A stretch of DNA of 64,000 nt from positions 1 to 64,000 of the forward strand of contig CAVAJF010000022.1 in the NCBI GenBank assembly GCA_963588905.1, in the 5' to 3' direction. This stretch comes from Butyricicoccus_A sp963588905. Its GTDB lineage: Bacteria; Bacillota; Clostridia; Oscillospirales; Butyricicoccaceae. Both the position numbers and the translations under genes were made by a program. Shown in pieces: positions 42,259-51,289 of the stretch (positions are counted from its first letter, which is position 1; each line of letters opens with the position of its first letter). The notes under the pieces are model-generated. The model was not told where the DNA came from, made no database searches, and was given only the letters and a program-made list of their open reading frames with translations.

Positions 42259-42528
42259 ATGTACAACAAATATTTGCAAGCTGCCTGCCCGCCGCCGGAC
42301 GCGCCGTCTCCTCCGCCACCGCCGTGTCCGCCGCCCAAGCAGCAGGAATCCGGCAGTATTTTTTCCTCTCTGGGAAATCTGTTTGGCAAAGAGGGCGGTC
42401 TGAGTCGTTTGTTCGAGCAGGACACCCTTCTCGTTTTGCTTATTTTATATTTTCTTCTCAAGGACGAGGACGGCATCGATCACGACTTGCTGCTGCTCGC
42501 AGGCATTTTCCTGCTCATCGGCCTATAG
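42259..42528 (+). CDS. Proline-rich small membrane protein, unknown function
   Basis: An 89-residue protein with three parts: a proline-rich N-terminus (about 11-28, including SPPPPPCPPP), a glycine/phenylalanine linker, and two hydrophobic segments (about 56-66 and 76-89) separated by KDEDGIDHD, likely a membrane hairpin. AAGGAG precedes the ATG, three bases after the previous stop. Together the three genes look like one operon; function unknown. Its stop is two bases from the stop of convergent cbiC, with no terminator in between. Confidence 0.72.
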   Translation: MYNKYLQAACPPPDAPSPPPPPCPPPKQQESGSIFSSLGNLFGKEGGLSRLFEQDTLLVLLILYFLLKDEDGIDHDLLLLAGIFLLIGL

Positions 42529-42530
42529 AC

Positions 42531-43169
42531 TCAAAAGCCTTCTCGATGCACGAGCTGATACAGCAGCGCATTGACAATCGCCGCCGCAACATTGCTGCCG
42601 CCCTTTCGTCCGCGCGCGACGATATGCGGTGCGGAAGACTGAAGAATTAGTTCCTTCGACTCCACGACATTGACGAAACCAACCGGCACACCGATAATCA
42701 ACTCCGGTTTTAACTGTTGTTCTCTCATCAGACGATCCAATTCAATCAGTGCTGTCGGCGCATTGCCGATGGCAAAAATCACCGGTACATCCAATTGGGC
42801 GGCGCGTTCCATCGAGACCGTGGAGCGCGTCACGCCGCGCTTTTTCGCTTCTTCCGCAACATCCGGGTCCGCGACAAAGCAATGTACCTCTCCGCCGAAT
42901 TTTGCCAGTGTCTTTTTGTTGATACCCGCCTTGACCATATTGGTATCTGTGACGATATGTGCGCCGCGCCGAATGGCCTCCAGCGCGTGCGGTACTACAC
43001 CCTCGGAAAAGACCAGATTGTCTGCGTAATCAAAGTCCGCCGAGGTATGAATGACACGCTTGACAACCAAGCCAATCTCTTCCGGAAAAACGCGGTCACC
43101 CAGTTCTTCTGTGATGATAGCAAAGCTGCGCTTTTCAATCTCTGCCGGTTTGATAATTTCAAAATCCAT
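42531..43169 (-). CDS. cbiC: Precorrin-8X methylmutase (cobalt-type)
   Basis: A 212-residue CbiC/CobH enzyme moving the C11 methyl to C12 to give cobyrinate. Diagnostic stretches: HTSADFDYADNLVFS, IVTDTNMVKAGINK, FAIGNAPTALIELDRL, PELIIGVPVGFVNVVESK. The start MDFEIIKPAEIEK follows AGGAGAG; the upstream frame runs into cobO. Last gene of the long cobalamin run. Confidence 0.94.
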   Translation of the reverse strand: MDFEIIKPAEIEKRSFAIITEELGDRVFPEEIGLVVKRVIHTSADFDYADNLVFSEGVVPHALEAIRRGAHIVTDTNMVKAGINKKTLAKFGGEVHCFVADPDVAEEAKKRGVTRSTVSMERAAQLDVPVIFAIGNAPTALIELDRLMREQQLKPELIIGVPVGFVNVVESKELILQSSAPHIVARGRKGGSNVAAAIVNALLYQLVHREGF

Positions 43170-43182
43170 CTGTCGCTCTCTC

Positions 43183-43704
43183 CTATCGCTCAATTCCACG
43201 GCGTGCCGCAATGCCCTTGTCATACGGATGCCTTATTTTTTTCATCTCTGTGATATAATCCGCCAAATCCAACAGCTTCTGCGGCGGATTGCGTCCGGTC
43301 ATGACAAGCTCTAACTCCGGCGGACGGGTTTGTATCAACGATACCAGTTCATCTACATCCACCATACCGGTCGTGCACGCCGCCATAATTTCATCCAATA
43401 CCAGCATCCGCAGATGTTGGGTATCGGCAAACGCTTGCCGCAGTAATTTCGTGTGGTCGCGCTTCGCCTGTGCTTTTTCCTCCGCGTTCATCTGAAAGGT
43501 AAACTTGGTTCCCTGTTTGGCGCGAAGAAGCTCGACATTGGAAAATGTCCGCATAGCAGTCACTTCGCCACTGTCACCGCCCTTGAGAAACTGGGCAATG
43601 CGCACCTGCTCTCCGACACCTGCACAGCGCAGCGCGAGACCAAACGCACAGGTCGTCTTTCCCTTGCCATCTCCGCAGTAAATGTGAATGAGACCGCGCT
43701 CCAT
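43183..43704 (-). CDS. cobO: Corrinoid adenosyltransferase (CobO/BtuR type)
   Basis: A 173-residue ATP:cob(I)alamin adenosyltransferase that attaches the 5'-deoxyadenosyl group to cobalt. P-loop YCGDGKGKTTCAFG, LVLDEIMAA and LVMTGRNPPQKLLDLADYITEM are characteristic of the CobA/CobO family (also named BtuR). The start MERGLIHIYCG follows GGGAGGTG. One base separates it from cbiP. Confidence 0.94.
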   Translation of the reverse strand: MERGLIHIYCGDGKGKTTCAFGLALRCAGVGEQVRIAQFLKGGDSGEVTAMRTFSNVELLRAKQGTKFTFQMNAEEKAQAKRDHTKLLRQAFADTQHLRMLVLDEIMAACTTGMVDVDELVSLIQTRPPELELVMTGRNPPQKLLDLADYITEMKKIRHPYDKGIAARRGIER

Positions 43705-43705
43705 T

Positions 43706-45208
43706 TCACACCTCCCGATTGAGAATGCGATAAATGGCATCCATATCCAAGGCTTCACGCACGGCGTCTGCAAGCCGGTCATATTGCTGCTGTTTGTATG
43801 TCTCTGCGTCAAATGCCTGTACGTCCTCCGCGGACAAGCCTTTGCTTTCAAGCAGCGCAGTAATCAGCTCGCGGCTGACCTCCTCGCGGTCGAAAATGCC
43901 ATGCACATACGTGCCGTAACAGCTGCCGCACTGTGCGCCGTCTATCACCGGTCGGCCATTGCGCTGAATCTCAGAGAAATTGTCTGCATCCGGCTCATAA
44001 GTCGTATCACCCATGTGAATCTCATAGCCGTCCATATGCACACCGGTCAATCCGGCAAAGATGCCGGTGAGATGTCCTATCGCGCCGCGTACCTGCGTGG
44101 TGGTTTTCTTGGCGCAAAATGTCGTGTGCACCGGCAGCAGTCCCATACCTTCCATCGTGCCGCCCGCCTCGACATGCTCGGGGTCGGCAAGCGTCAGACC
44201 CATCATCTGATAGCCACCGCAGATACCAAATACCGGCATACCGGAAGCCGCATATTTCTTGACCGCAGCTTCCAATCCATTTTGCCGCATCCATTTGAGA
44301 TCTTCCATCGTATTCTTGCTGCCCGGCAGCAAAAGTAAATCCGGCTGCTTGAGTTGCGTCGTTCGCGTGATATAGCGCACAGATACGCCCGGCATTCGTT
44401 CCAGCGGTGCGAAATCCGTAAAATTCGAGATGCGCGGCAGACGAATCACAGCAATATCCAACACGGCCGGAGTCTGTTTGGATTGCAGTCGTTCAGACAG
44501 GCTGTCCTCATCGTCAATATCCAAATGCAGATATGGCACAACACCGACAAACGGAATCGGCAGCTTGTCCTGCATCATATCCAGTCCCGGCTTGAGAATC
44601 TCTACATCGCCGCGGAACTTGTTGATAATCAAGCCCTTGATGCGCTTTTGCTCCTCCGGCTGCAGCAGCGCAACCGTGCCGTACAGCGAAGCGAACACGC
44701 CGCCTCGGTCAATGTCTCCGACAAGCAAAACCGGTGCATCCACCATTTCTGCCAGCCCCATATTTACGATGTCGTTTTCACGCAGGTTGATTTCTGCCGG
44801 AGAGCCTGCACCTTCGATGACAATGACATCGTATTCCTCTGCCAAGCTGTTGTATGCCTGTAAAATATCCGGAATCAGCTGTTTTTTGTACGGATAATAG
44901 TCTTTTGCCGCCATCGTGCCGCGCGCCACGCCGTTCACAATAATCTGCGAGCCGCAGTCGCTGGTCGGCTTGAGCAAAATCGGATTCATGCGCACATCCG
45001 GCTCAATGCCTGCAGCTTCCGCCTGCATGACCTGCGCGCGTCCCATTTCCGCTCCATCCGCTGTAATAAACGAATTGAGCGCCATGTTTTGCGACTTAAA
45101 CGGCGCCGCCTTGAGTCCGTCCTGTCGAAAAATGCGGCACAATGCCGCAACCGTCAGGCTCTTGCCCGCATTGGACGTGGTACCCTGTACCATAATTACC
45201 TTTGCCAT
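43706..45208 (-). CDS. cbiP: Cobyric acid synthase
   Basis: A 500-residue glutamine-dependent amidase adding four amides to adenosylcobyrinate diamide (CbiP/CobQ). N-terminal dethiobiotin-synthase-like ATPase (VQGTTSNAGKSLTVAALCRIF, PFKSQNMALNS) and C-terminal class I-like glutaminase with nucleophile in FGICGGYQMMG and the HGIFD histidine. The start MAKVIMVQGT follows AAAGGAGG and lies 13 bases inside the end of cobD. Confidence 0.96.
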   Translation of the reverse strand: MAKVIMVQGTTSNAGKSLTVAALCRIFRQDGLKAAPFKSQNMALNSFITADGAEMGRAQVMQAEAAGIEPDVRMNPILLKPTSDCGSQIIVNGVARGTMAAKDYYPYKKQLIPDILQAYNSLAEEYDVIVIEGAGSPAEINLRENDIVNMGLAEMVDAPVLLVGDIDRGGVFASLYGTVALLQPEEQKRIKGLIINKFRGDVEILKPGLDMMQDKLPIPFVGVVPYLHLDIDDEDSLSERLQSKQTPAVLDIAVIRLPRISNFTDFAPLERMPGVSVRYITRTTQLKQPDLLLLPGSKNTMEDLKWMRQNGLEAAVKKYAASGMPVFGICGGYQMMGLTLADPEHVEAGGTMEGMGLLPVHTTFCAKKTTTQVRGAIGHLTGIFAGLTGVHMDGYEIHMGDTTYEPDADNFSEIQRNGRPVIDGAQCGSCYGTYVHGIFDREEVSRELITALLESKGLSAEDVQAFDAETYKQQQYDRLADAVREALDMDAIYRILNREV

Positions 45209-46260
45209 GCCGATTCCTCCTTTAGTTGCCGCAAGGTATGCAGCAGAACAAAATTTTCCGCTTCGCCGCGCACGGCAACGCGAAACCATGTGTCATCCAA
45301 TCCGTGATAATTGGCACACGAACGGATCAAAATGCCGCGGTCATGCAGCCGCCGCTGTAAATCCGGTATTTCTATGCTGCGAAACAGCAAATAATTCACC
45401 TGTCCGTCTACGACGTATATGCCCAAATCTTCCAAGCCGCATTTGAGTGTCTCTCGCTGTTGCGCGACATACTCACGTGTTTTTTGCGGAAAATCTACAT
45501 CCTTTGCCGCCGCCATGCCGCACGCCTGCGCAATGACGGACACCGACCACGGAGCACCGGCTTCATACAGCTGCCCGATCAGCTCTTGATCCGCCGACAG
45601 ACAATAGCCCAATCGAATGCCCGGCATTGCATACATCTTGGTAAACGACCGCAGCAAAATCAGATGGTGATTGTCGCGGAGCTGATCCGTCATGCTGCTG
45701 TCTTCCGGCTCGCAAAGAAAATCATGGAAGCACTCATCGACAAGCAGCCGTGCGCCGACCTCGGCGCAGCGTTCCATTCCTTTCTTTACCAGCCATTTTG
45801 GCGTAAGCAAACCAGTGGGATTGTTTGGATTGCATAGCACAACCAGATCCATGTCCGGTGTGACGGCGTTCCAATACGCCTCTGTCACCGTCAAATCTTT
45901 CCCCAGTGGAAATCGCACGATCTCGCTGCCCACGAGCTGTGCCGCTTCCTCATACTCCGCAAAGGTCGGCGCAGGAAGCAAAATCTTCTTCGGCCGAAGC
46001 GTCAGCATCAGGCGGTACAGCACATCGGCGGCACCGTTGCCGCAAAAAATCTGTTGCGCTGTCACATCATCGCGCTGCGCAATCGTCTGCCGCAGGGCGC
46101 GGCAAAACGGATCCGGGTAGTGCAGACAACCGGAAATCGCCTGCTGTGCCGCCTCACGCACGCTGTCCGGCATACCGAACGGATTGATATTGGCCGAAAA
46201 GTCTAGTGGCTCTTCGTTCCATGTCTCGGCGTAAATGTCACCGCCGTGTATGTGCTTCAT
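45196..46260 (-). CDS. cobD: Threonine-phosphate decarboxylase
   Basis: A 354-residue PLP enzyme producing (R)-1-amino-2-propanol phosphate for the nucleotide loop. The HGGDIYAE start and DFSANINPFG are typical of the CobD group; also CNPNNPTGLL, LVDECFHDF and the PLP lysine in RSFTKMYAMPGIRLGY. Similar to histidinol-phosphate aminotransferase, but the N-terminus and context settle the call. One base after cbiB. Confidence 0.93.
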   Translation of the reverse strand: MKHIHGGDIYAETWNEEPLDFSANINPFGMPDSVREAAQQAISGCLHYPDPFCRALRQTIAQRDDVTAQQIFCGNGAADVLYRLMLTLRPKKILLPAPTFAEYEEAAQLVGSEIVRFPLGKDLTVTEAYWNAVTPDMDLVVLCNPNNPTGLLTPKWLVKKGMERCAEVGARLLVDECFHDFLCEPEDSSMTDQLRDNHHLILLRSFTKMYAMPGIRLGYCLSADQELIGQLYEAGAPWSVSVIAQACGMAAAKDVDFPQKTREYVAQQRETLKCGLEDLGIYVVDGQVNYLLFRSIEIPDLQRRLHDRGILIRSCANYHGLDDTWFRVAVRGEAENFVLLHTLRQLKEESAWQR

Positions 46261-46261
46261 A

Positions 46262-47233
46262 TTACCACCCCAGTTTCCAACCGATGATCCATCGAGCTGC
46301 GCACAGCACGCACACGGCAGCAGCCGACGCCCAATACATCAGGCGATTGGTGCGCACAATGTCCTCCGCTTCAATCGGACGCTTGGCATCGCCCAGCGTC
46401 GGTTTCTCATACAATTTTCCAAAATAATAGGCGTTTCCCGCGAGCTGTACACCGAGTGCACCGGCGCACGCCGATTCTGTCTGTGCAGAATTCGGGCTGG
46501 CGTGCTGTAAGCGGTCGCGCCGAAAACACTTCCATGCGCCTTTTGCATCCAATCCCGCCGGTTTCGCGCACAGCACAAACAGCAGTCCGCTCAGACGCGC
46601 CGGGATAAAATTCCAAACGTCATCCATCTTGGCGGAAAAGCGGCCAAAATATAAAAACTCCTCGTTTTTATAGCCCACCATGGAATCCAGCGTGTTGACC
46701 GCTTTGTAGGCAAAGCCGAGCGGTGCGCCGCCGATGAGCAAAAAAACAAGCGGCGCAATCACACCGTCACTGGTATTTTCCGCAACGGTTTCCACCGTCG
46801 CTTTCGTCACCTGTGCCGCATCCAAATGTGCGGTATCGCGTCCGACAATCCACGAGACATACTTCCGTGCTTCCTGCGAATCGCCTTTGCGCAGGGCACG
46901 ATACACGCGCAGTGCCGCTTGCTTGAGCGATTTCGCCGCAAAAATCTGCCAGCAGAACAACGTCTCAATGACAAATGCCAGTGCCGGATGCAGCCATCCC
47001 GCCAGATACAAAATGGCCGCCGGAATTAGCCAGGACGGAATCACAACGACAAACCACAGCAGGACGCCCGCCCAAAACTGTCCGCGGTTGCTGTCCGGAA
47101 ACCATGCCCGCAGATGTTTTTTCCAAAACGAAATCATGGAGCCAATGCCCATAATCGGATGCCACAGCCGTTCCGGATCGCCGAGCACACAATCGAGTAA
47201 AAAGCCGAGAAAAACGGCTGCCGCTACGCTCAT
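46262..47233 (-). CDS. cbiB: Adenosylcobinamide-phosphate synthase
   Basis: A 323-residue membrane protein joining aminopropanol phosphate to cobyric acid. CbiB/CobD(Pseudomonas) signatures: FLLDCVLGDPERLWHPIMGIG at the N-terminus, VETVAENTSDGVIAPL, KAVNTLDSMVGYKNE and DDVWNFIPARL; about four membrane segments. The start MSVAAAVF follows AGGGGGC. It overlaps the small cobU-like gene by four bases. Confidence 0.95.
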   Translation of the reverse strand: MSVAAAVFLGFLLDCVLGDPERLWHPIMGIGSMISFWKKHLRAWFPDSNRGQFWAGVLLWFVVVIPSWLIPAAILYLAGWLHPALAFVIETLFCWQIFAAKSLKQAALRVYRALRKGDSQEARKYVSWIVGRDTAHLDAAQVTKATVETVAENTSDGVIAPLVFLLIGGAPLGFAYKAVNTLDSMVGYKNEEFLYFGRFSAKMDDVWNFIPARLSGLLFVLCAKPAGLDAKGAWKCFRRDRLQHASPNSAQTESACAGALGVQLAGNAYYFGKLYEKPTLGDAKRPIEAEDIVRTNRLMYWASAAAVCVLCAARWIIGWKLGW

Positions 47234-47553
47234 GATGCCCCCTTGATGCAGGTGGCGATGCCGCAGTACACGCGGTACACGCGGTCTGCCTGTGCCGCAA
47301 TGTCGCAGCACAGTCTGCCGGTGCATTCGCGCCATTCGCGTTCCGATGCGTCCATCGGGACGACTCCGCCGCCGACTTCATTGCACACGACAGTTTTGCC
47401 TGCAAAATCCGCCGCCTTTGGCAGCTGTGTCTTGTCACGCAGCGCCTGCTGTACGCGCACATGCAAATCGTCTATGATGTCTTGTTCCGGCGACAGCGTG
47501 CGTGCAAAGGCTGTCTTTCCCTGCGCCGCACCGCCGATAATGAGTATTGTCAT
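47230..47553 (-). CDS. Short CobU-like protein lacking the central region
   Basis: A 107-residue CobU relative (full-length about 180). It keeps the P-loop GGAAQGKT (7-14) and the C-terminal half, where VVCNEVGGGVVPMD and the following helix match CobU closely, but lacks the middle, including the His-containing segment that receives GMP in CobU. It might be a P-loop NTPase remnant or work with the longer CobU-like protein encoded two genes upstream. GAAAGG precedes the ATG; it overlaps cbiB by four bases. Confidence 0.78.
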   Translation of the reverse strand: MTILIIGGAAQGKTAFARTLSPEQDIIDDLHVRVQQALRDKTQLPKAADFAGKTVVCNEVGGGVVPMDASEREWRECTGRLCCDIAAQADRVYRVYCGIATCIKGAS

Positions 47554-47567
47554 GCTACTTTCCTTTC

Positions 47568-48344
47568 TCACCGCAAGAGGATGCCGCCAATCACTGCGCA
47601 CAGCAGCATCAGCGTCTCACACACCGTGATACACATGCCGCACAAATCGCCGGTAATACCGCCAAAGTTTTTGCGGCACATGCGAATATGAAACAAATAA
47701 AATCCGGCATAAGTGGCAATTGCCAGCACGCCGACGCCCTTTGCCAGTATAATCGCCAGTACTGCCAGTACCAGCTCCCACACGAGCATCACATGACTGA
47801 CGGTCTTTTTGTCCGCGCTGTCCGCAAAGATATGCGCGAGACCAGAATTTTTGGCGCAGGGCTGCGTGACAATCATGCCGCCGCCCAAGGCGCGTGCTCC
47901 TGCATAGCCGAGGCAAAATAACTTGGCACTCGCCGGTGTCTCATAGATCTGCGCGAACATACCGAGTTGAGCAATCAGCAGCACACCAATCCACAAAATG
48001 GCAAACGCACCGACATGCGGATCTTTCAAAATTTCCAGTCGCTTCTCTTTATCTCCATACGAGCACAGCGCGTCACAGGTATCGACAAAGCCATCCAGAT
48101 GGATGCCGCCGGTAATCACAACCGGAATCAGTACCGCTCCCGCCGCATACAGCAGACTGGATACCGCCAGCTTTCCCGCCAGCAACAGCCAGCCATATTC
48201 GCAGCCGCCAACCAACAGTCCAATGAGCGGCAAAAAGCTCAGTGCATACCGCATGGTGTTGTTTTTCCATTCGATCTGCGGCAGCGGCAGCGCAGAATAC
48301 AAGCCAAACGCCACCAGCAGACCGCCGAACAGTTCTTTTATCAT
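47568..48344 (-). CDS. cobS: Adenosylcobinamide-GDP ribazoletransferase
   Basis: A 258-residue membrane enzyme making the final cobalamin phosphate. Signature GGIHLDGFVDTCDAL with metal-binding aspartates, followed by EKRLEILKDPHVGAFA; about six membrane segments. Full length. AGAGGG precedes the ATG; it overlaps cobU by four bases. Confidence 0.95.
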   Translation of the reverse strand: MIKELFGGLLVAFGLYSALPLPQIEWKNNTMRYALSFLPLIGLLVGGCEYGWLLLAGKLAVSSLLYAAGAVLIPVVITGGIHLDGFVDTCDALCSYGDKEKRLEILKDPHVGAFAILWIGVLLIAQLGMFAQIYETPASAKLFCLGYAGARALGGGMIVTQPCAKNSGLAHIFADSADKKTVSHVMLVWELVLAVLAIILAKGVGVLAIATYAGFYLFHIRMCRKNFGGITGDLCGMCITVCETLMLLCAVIGGILLR

Positions 48345-48874
48345 GTGTTTTCCCTCTTTTTATGTACAATGGGAATGCCGCACACGCTCTCAATCACCCA
48401 ATCCGCCTGTTCGGCAAAATACTGGTTCAGGCAGCCGAGCGCGTGCAAGTATCGCATTGTCCATTCGTCATACGTCACGCCATCCGTGAAAATATCATTG
48501 CTGACGACAACGACATGCTCACAGGATGCCTGCAATGCACGAATACCGGAAACAATGCTGTGTTTCCAATTCTCTCCTGCGCCGTCCGGCGAAAACATCT
48601 CATTCGCCAGTGCATTGCTCATGCATTCAAACAGCGCGGCGGTGTAGCCGCTCGGCACCGTCATCGTGTCAAACCTCTTGGCGTGTTCCCACGTCGTAAA
48701 TCCCTTTCCGGCGCGCAGGGCGCGATGGCGGGCAATGCGTCTTTGCACTTCTTCGCCCTCTGTCTCCATCGCCGCCACATACAGCATCGGCTTTCCGTCT
48801 GCCAATTTGCAGATGATGCGCTCTGCCAGCTCGGATTTTCCGCTGGCGGCGCCTCCCGTTACCAGTATCAGCAT
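48341..48874 (-). CDS. cobU: Adenosylcobinamide kinase/guanylyltransferase-like
   Basis: A 177-residue CobU-type protein: P-loop ILVTGGAASGKSELAE, MLYVAAMETEGEEVQRRIARHRALR (with the histidine region) and TTWEH. The usual C-terminal SNEVG-GIVP motif is replaced by SNDIFTDGVTYDEW, then NQYFAEQADWVIESV. It therefore keeps the part missing from the short CobU-like protein. Its ribosome-binding site is weak, and it begins four bases after the cobT stop, so coupling is likely. Confidence 0.87.
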   Translation of the reverse strand: MLILVTGGAASGKSELAERIICKLADGKPMLYVAAMETEGEEVQRRIARHRALRAGKGFTTWEHAKRFDTMTVPSGYTAALFECMSNALANEMFSPDGAGENWKHSIVSGIRALQASCEHVVVVSNDIFTDGVTYDEWTMRYLHALGCLNQYFAEQADWVIESVCGIPIVHKKRENT

Positions 48875-48878
48875 CGGC

Positions 48879-49937
48879 TCAAGAAAGCGGCTGATACGCT
48901 TCGATGTTGCTGTCATCGAACGTATTGCCATTGGTGTACAGCGAAGCCGCCGCATCCAGCATACCAAACAGCAGCACAGCACCGGTGCCTTCACCTAAAG
49001 CCATATTGGCGTCAATCATCGGCTTCACATCCAAGGCCTGTTCGAGCAGCATTCCCGCAGGCTCTGCCGTATGATGCGAAGCAATCAGATACTCACGCAC
49101 CGTGGGGCACAGCCGCACCGCGCACAGCGCCGCTGCGGCAGAAATGACACCGTCCAGAATCATCGGCAGACCGCACAGCGCACCGCCCAAAAACAAACCG
49201 GTCAGGCCACAAATATCATAGCCGCCGACTTTGCTCAAAATGTCAATCGGATCGTGCTGATCCGGCTGCCATTGTTCCAATGCGCGTGTGACCACTTGAA
49301 TCTTGCGCACGAGACCTTCTGAAGACAATCCCGCACCGCGTCCTGTGACCAGCTCTACCGGCGCATGAAGCAGTGCTGCCGTGACTGCCGCCGTCGATGT
49401 CGTGTTGCCGATACCCATTTCGCCGGTTGCAATGACATCATAGCCTTGTTCCCGGCACAGCAAAGCAATCTCTATACCAACACCGATGGCCTGTACCGCC
49501 TGCGCACGGCTCATTGCCGGCTGTCTGGCAAAGTTTTTCGTGCCATATGCGATTTTTCGATGCAGCACCCCGCGGCTGTGCACCTCACTCGCCACTCCAA
49601 TATCCACCGGAATGACATCCGCGCCGGCGGCACGTGCCATGTGGCACACGGTAGACGTTCCCTTGCCCAAATTTTCCGTGATAATCCGCGTGACCTCTTG
49701 TCCGGTTTGGGAAACGCCTTCTTCTACCACGCCGTTATCCGCGCACAGAACAACCACGGCTTTTCTGCGCAAATCCATAACCGGTGTGCGGCGAATGCCC
49801 GCAATTTTAACGAGGATATCTTCTAAATCTCCCAAGCCGTGCAGCGGCTTGGCGAGCGCATCCCAGTGATGTTTTGCCCGCGCCATCGCCTCTGCATCTA
49901 ATGGCGGAATCTGTTCCAATACTTGTTCCAGTGTCAT
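48879..49937 (-). CDS. cobT: Nicotinate-nucleotide:DMB phosphoribosyltransferase
   Basis: A 352-residue enzyme activating the lower ligand base (dimethylbenzimidazole or another) as the alpha-ribazole phosphate. Signatures: VLCADNGVVEEGVSQTG, GEMGIGNTTSTAAV, VTGRGAGL and the catalytic glutamate region ALGEGTGAVLLF. Full length. The start MTLEQVLEQIPP follows GGGAGGTG and overlaps cbiA by four bases. Confidence 0.96.
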   Translation of the reverse strand: MTLEQVLEQIPPLDAEAMARAKHHWDALAKPLHGLGDLEDILVKIAGIRRTPVMDLRRKAVVVLCADNGVVEEGVSQTGQEVTRIITENLGKGTSTVCHMARAAGADVIPVDIGVASEVHSRGVLHRKIAYGTKNFARQPAMSRAQAVQAIGVGIEIALLCREQGYDVIATGEMGIGNTTSTAAVTAALLHAPVELVTGRGAGLSSEGLVRKIQVVTRALEQWQPDQHDPIDILSKVGGYDICGLTGLFLGGALCGLPMILDGVISAAAALCAVRLCPTVREYLIASHHTAEPAGMLLEQALDVKPMIDANMALGEGTGAVLLFGMLDAAASLYTNGNTFDDSNIEAYQPLS

Positions 49938-51289
49938 CGTTTCACCTCCCGATGATAGGTCTGACATGCCTGTAAAAATCGCTGTGCCGCCGCAACATTA
50001 CCCACAAAATGCAGATGCGGATAACCCGCGTGCAACGTATCCGAAGCGTGAACGCACTGCCAGCTGCGGTTTCTCAGCGGCTTGCTCGCAGAAAAGTCCT
50101 CGCCCTGCTCGGTGCTCTGCGCATAATGAAATTCATGCGCGGTCAACGTTTCACCCTTGCGGCACAGTAAAGAATCTTTCTTTGCCGTCAGCGTGACATA
50201 TCCAAATTGTTTCAGCCGTTTTCCCATTTCCGCTGTGCCGCCGCAGATATTTGCCATCGGCACGCCGGTCAGCGTCTGATGCAGCAGCAAAAAGCCACCG
50301 CATTCCGCAATGGTCGGCATCTTATTTGTAATCGCTTCGTGAATATCCGTCAGCATAGAGCGATTTGCTCCCAGCTGCTGCGCATACAGTTCCGGATACC
50401 CGCCGCACAGATACAGACCGTCCAATTTTTCCGGCAAATGCGCATCGTGCAGCGGAGAGAACGGCACAAGCTGTGCGCCCATGCGCGTCAATACCTCCAG
50501 ACTGTCCGCGTAGTCAAAGCAAAACGCTTCGTCGCGGGCAATGCCGATGCGCAGCCCAGTCCCGCAAGCGGGAACCGGCGGCAGCTGCTCTTGCAGCTCC
50601 GGCGCAGTGCGAGCCAAAGCGAGCAGCGCATCCAGCTGCAAACCGTCGCGCGCGTGCTGGGCGAGTGTCTGCATTTTTTGCTTGAGATCCTTGATTTCCG
50701 CCGCAGTAACTAGTCCCAAATGGCGGCTTTCCACTGCACAGACCGGATCGTTCGGCATCGCGCCGAAAACAGGCAAGCCTGTGTTTTGCTCGATAATATT
50801 CGCGTAATAATCCGTCATCATCGGAGAAATTCCGTTTAAAATGACACCGCGAATGGTGTTGTCCTCAAATTGCATCAATCCGCGCAGCAGCGCCGCAATG
50901 GTCAGCGACATGCCCTTTGCCGAAACGACAAGCACAGTCGGAGACTGCGTAAGCCGCGCAATGTCCGCCGTCGAGTTTTCACTGCTCGTTCCGGCAAGGC
51001 CGTCATAGTATCCCATGACACCTTCTATCACGGAAATATCGCGTCCCGCACAACGTTGCAGCAGGGCAGGAACCGTGTCCCGCCCGCACAAAAACGCATC
51101 CAGATTGCGGGAGCGCGCACCAATAATCCGGCTGTGGAACATCGGATCAATGTAATCCGGTCCGCATTTGAAGGCAGCGGTATCCAAGCCTTGTTCGACA
51201 AACGCCTGCAACAGGGCGCAGGTGATTGTCGTCTTTCCGCAGCCGCTTCCCGTGCCGCCGATGACCAGCCGCGGTGCACGCGCGCTCAT
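49934..51289 (-). CDS. cbiA: Cobyrinate a,c-diamide synthase
   Basis: A 451-residue glutamine-dependent amidase of the CbiA/CobB family amidating the a and c side chains. P-loop IGGTGSGCGKTTITCAL, KCGPDYIDPMFH, GVMGYYDG; C-terminal glutaminase-like domain with LYLCGGYPELYA and nucleophile region IAECGGFLLL. Full length. GGAGG precedes the ATG. Confidence 0.95.
   Translation of the reverse strand: MSARAPRLVIGGTGSGCGKTTITCALLQAFVEQGLDTAAFKCGPDYIDPMFHSRIIGARSRNLDAFLCGRDTVPALLQRCAGRDISVIEGVMGYYDGLAGTSSENSTADIARLTQSPTVLVVSAKGMSLTIAALLRGLMQFEDNTIRGVILNGISPMMTDYYANIIEQNTGLPVFGAMPNDPVCAVESRHLGLVTAAEIKDLKQKMQTLAQHARDGLQLDALLALARTAPELQEQLPPVPACGTGLRIGIARDEAFCFDYADSLEVLTRMGAQLVPFSPLHDAHLPEKLDGLYLCGGYPELYAQQLGANRSMLTDIHEAITNKMPTIAECGGFLLLHQTLTGVPMANICGGTAEMGKRLKQFGYVTLTAKKDSLLCRKGETLTAHEFHYAQSTEQGEDFSASKPLRNRSWQCVHASDTLHAGYPHLHFVGNVAAAQRFLQACQTYHREVKR

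Noticed and set aside
42529..42530. Terminator between the convergent proline-rich gene and cbiC
   Set aside because: Only two bases separate the stops and no hairpin with a T tract is visible there; any termination must occur within coding sequence.
47230..47553. Short CobU-like gene as a pseudogene
   Set aside because: It has an intact frame, a ribosome-binding site and a precise 4-base overlap with cbiB, and its remaining motifs are well kept, so a functional short form is more likely than decay.
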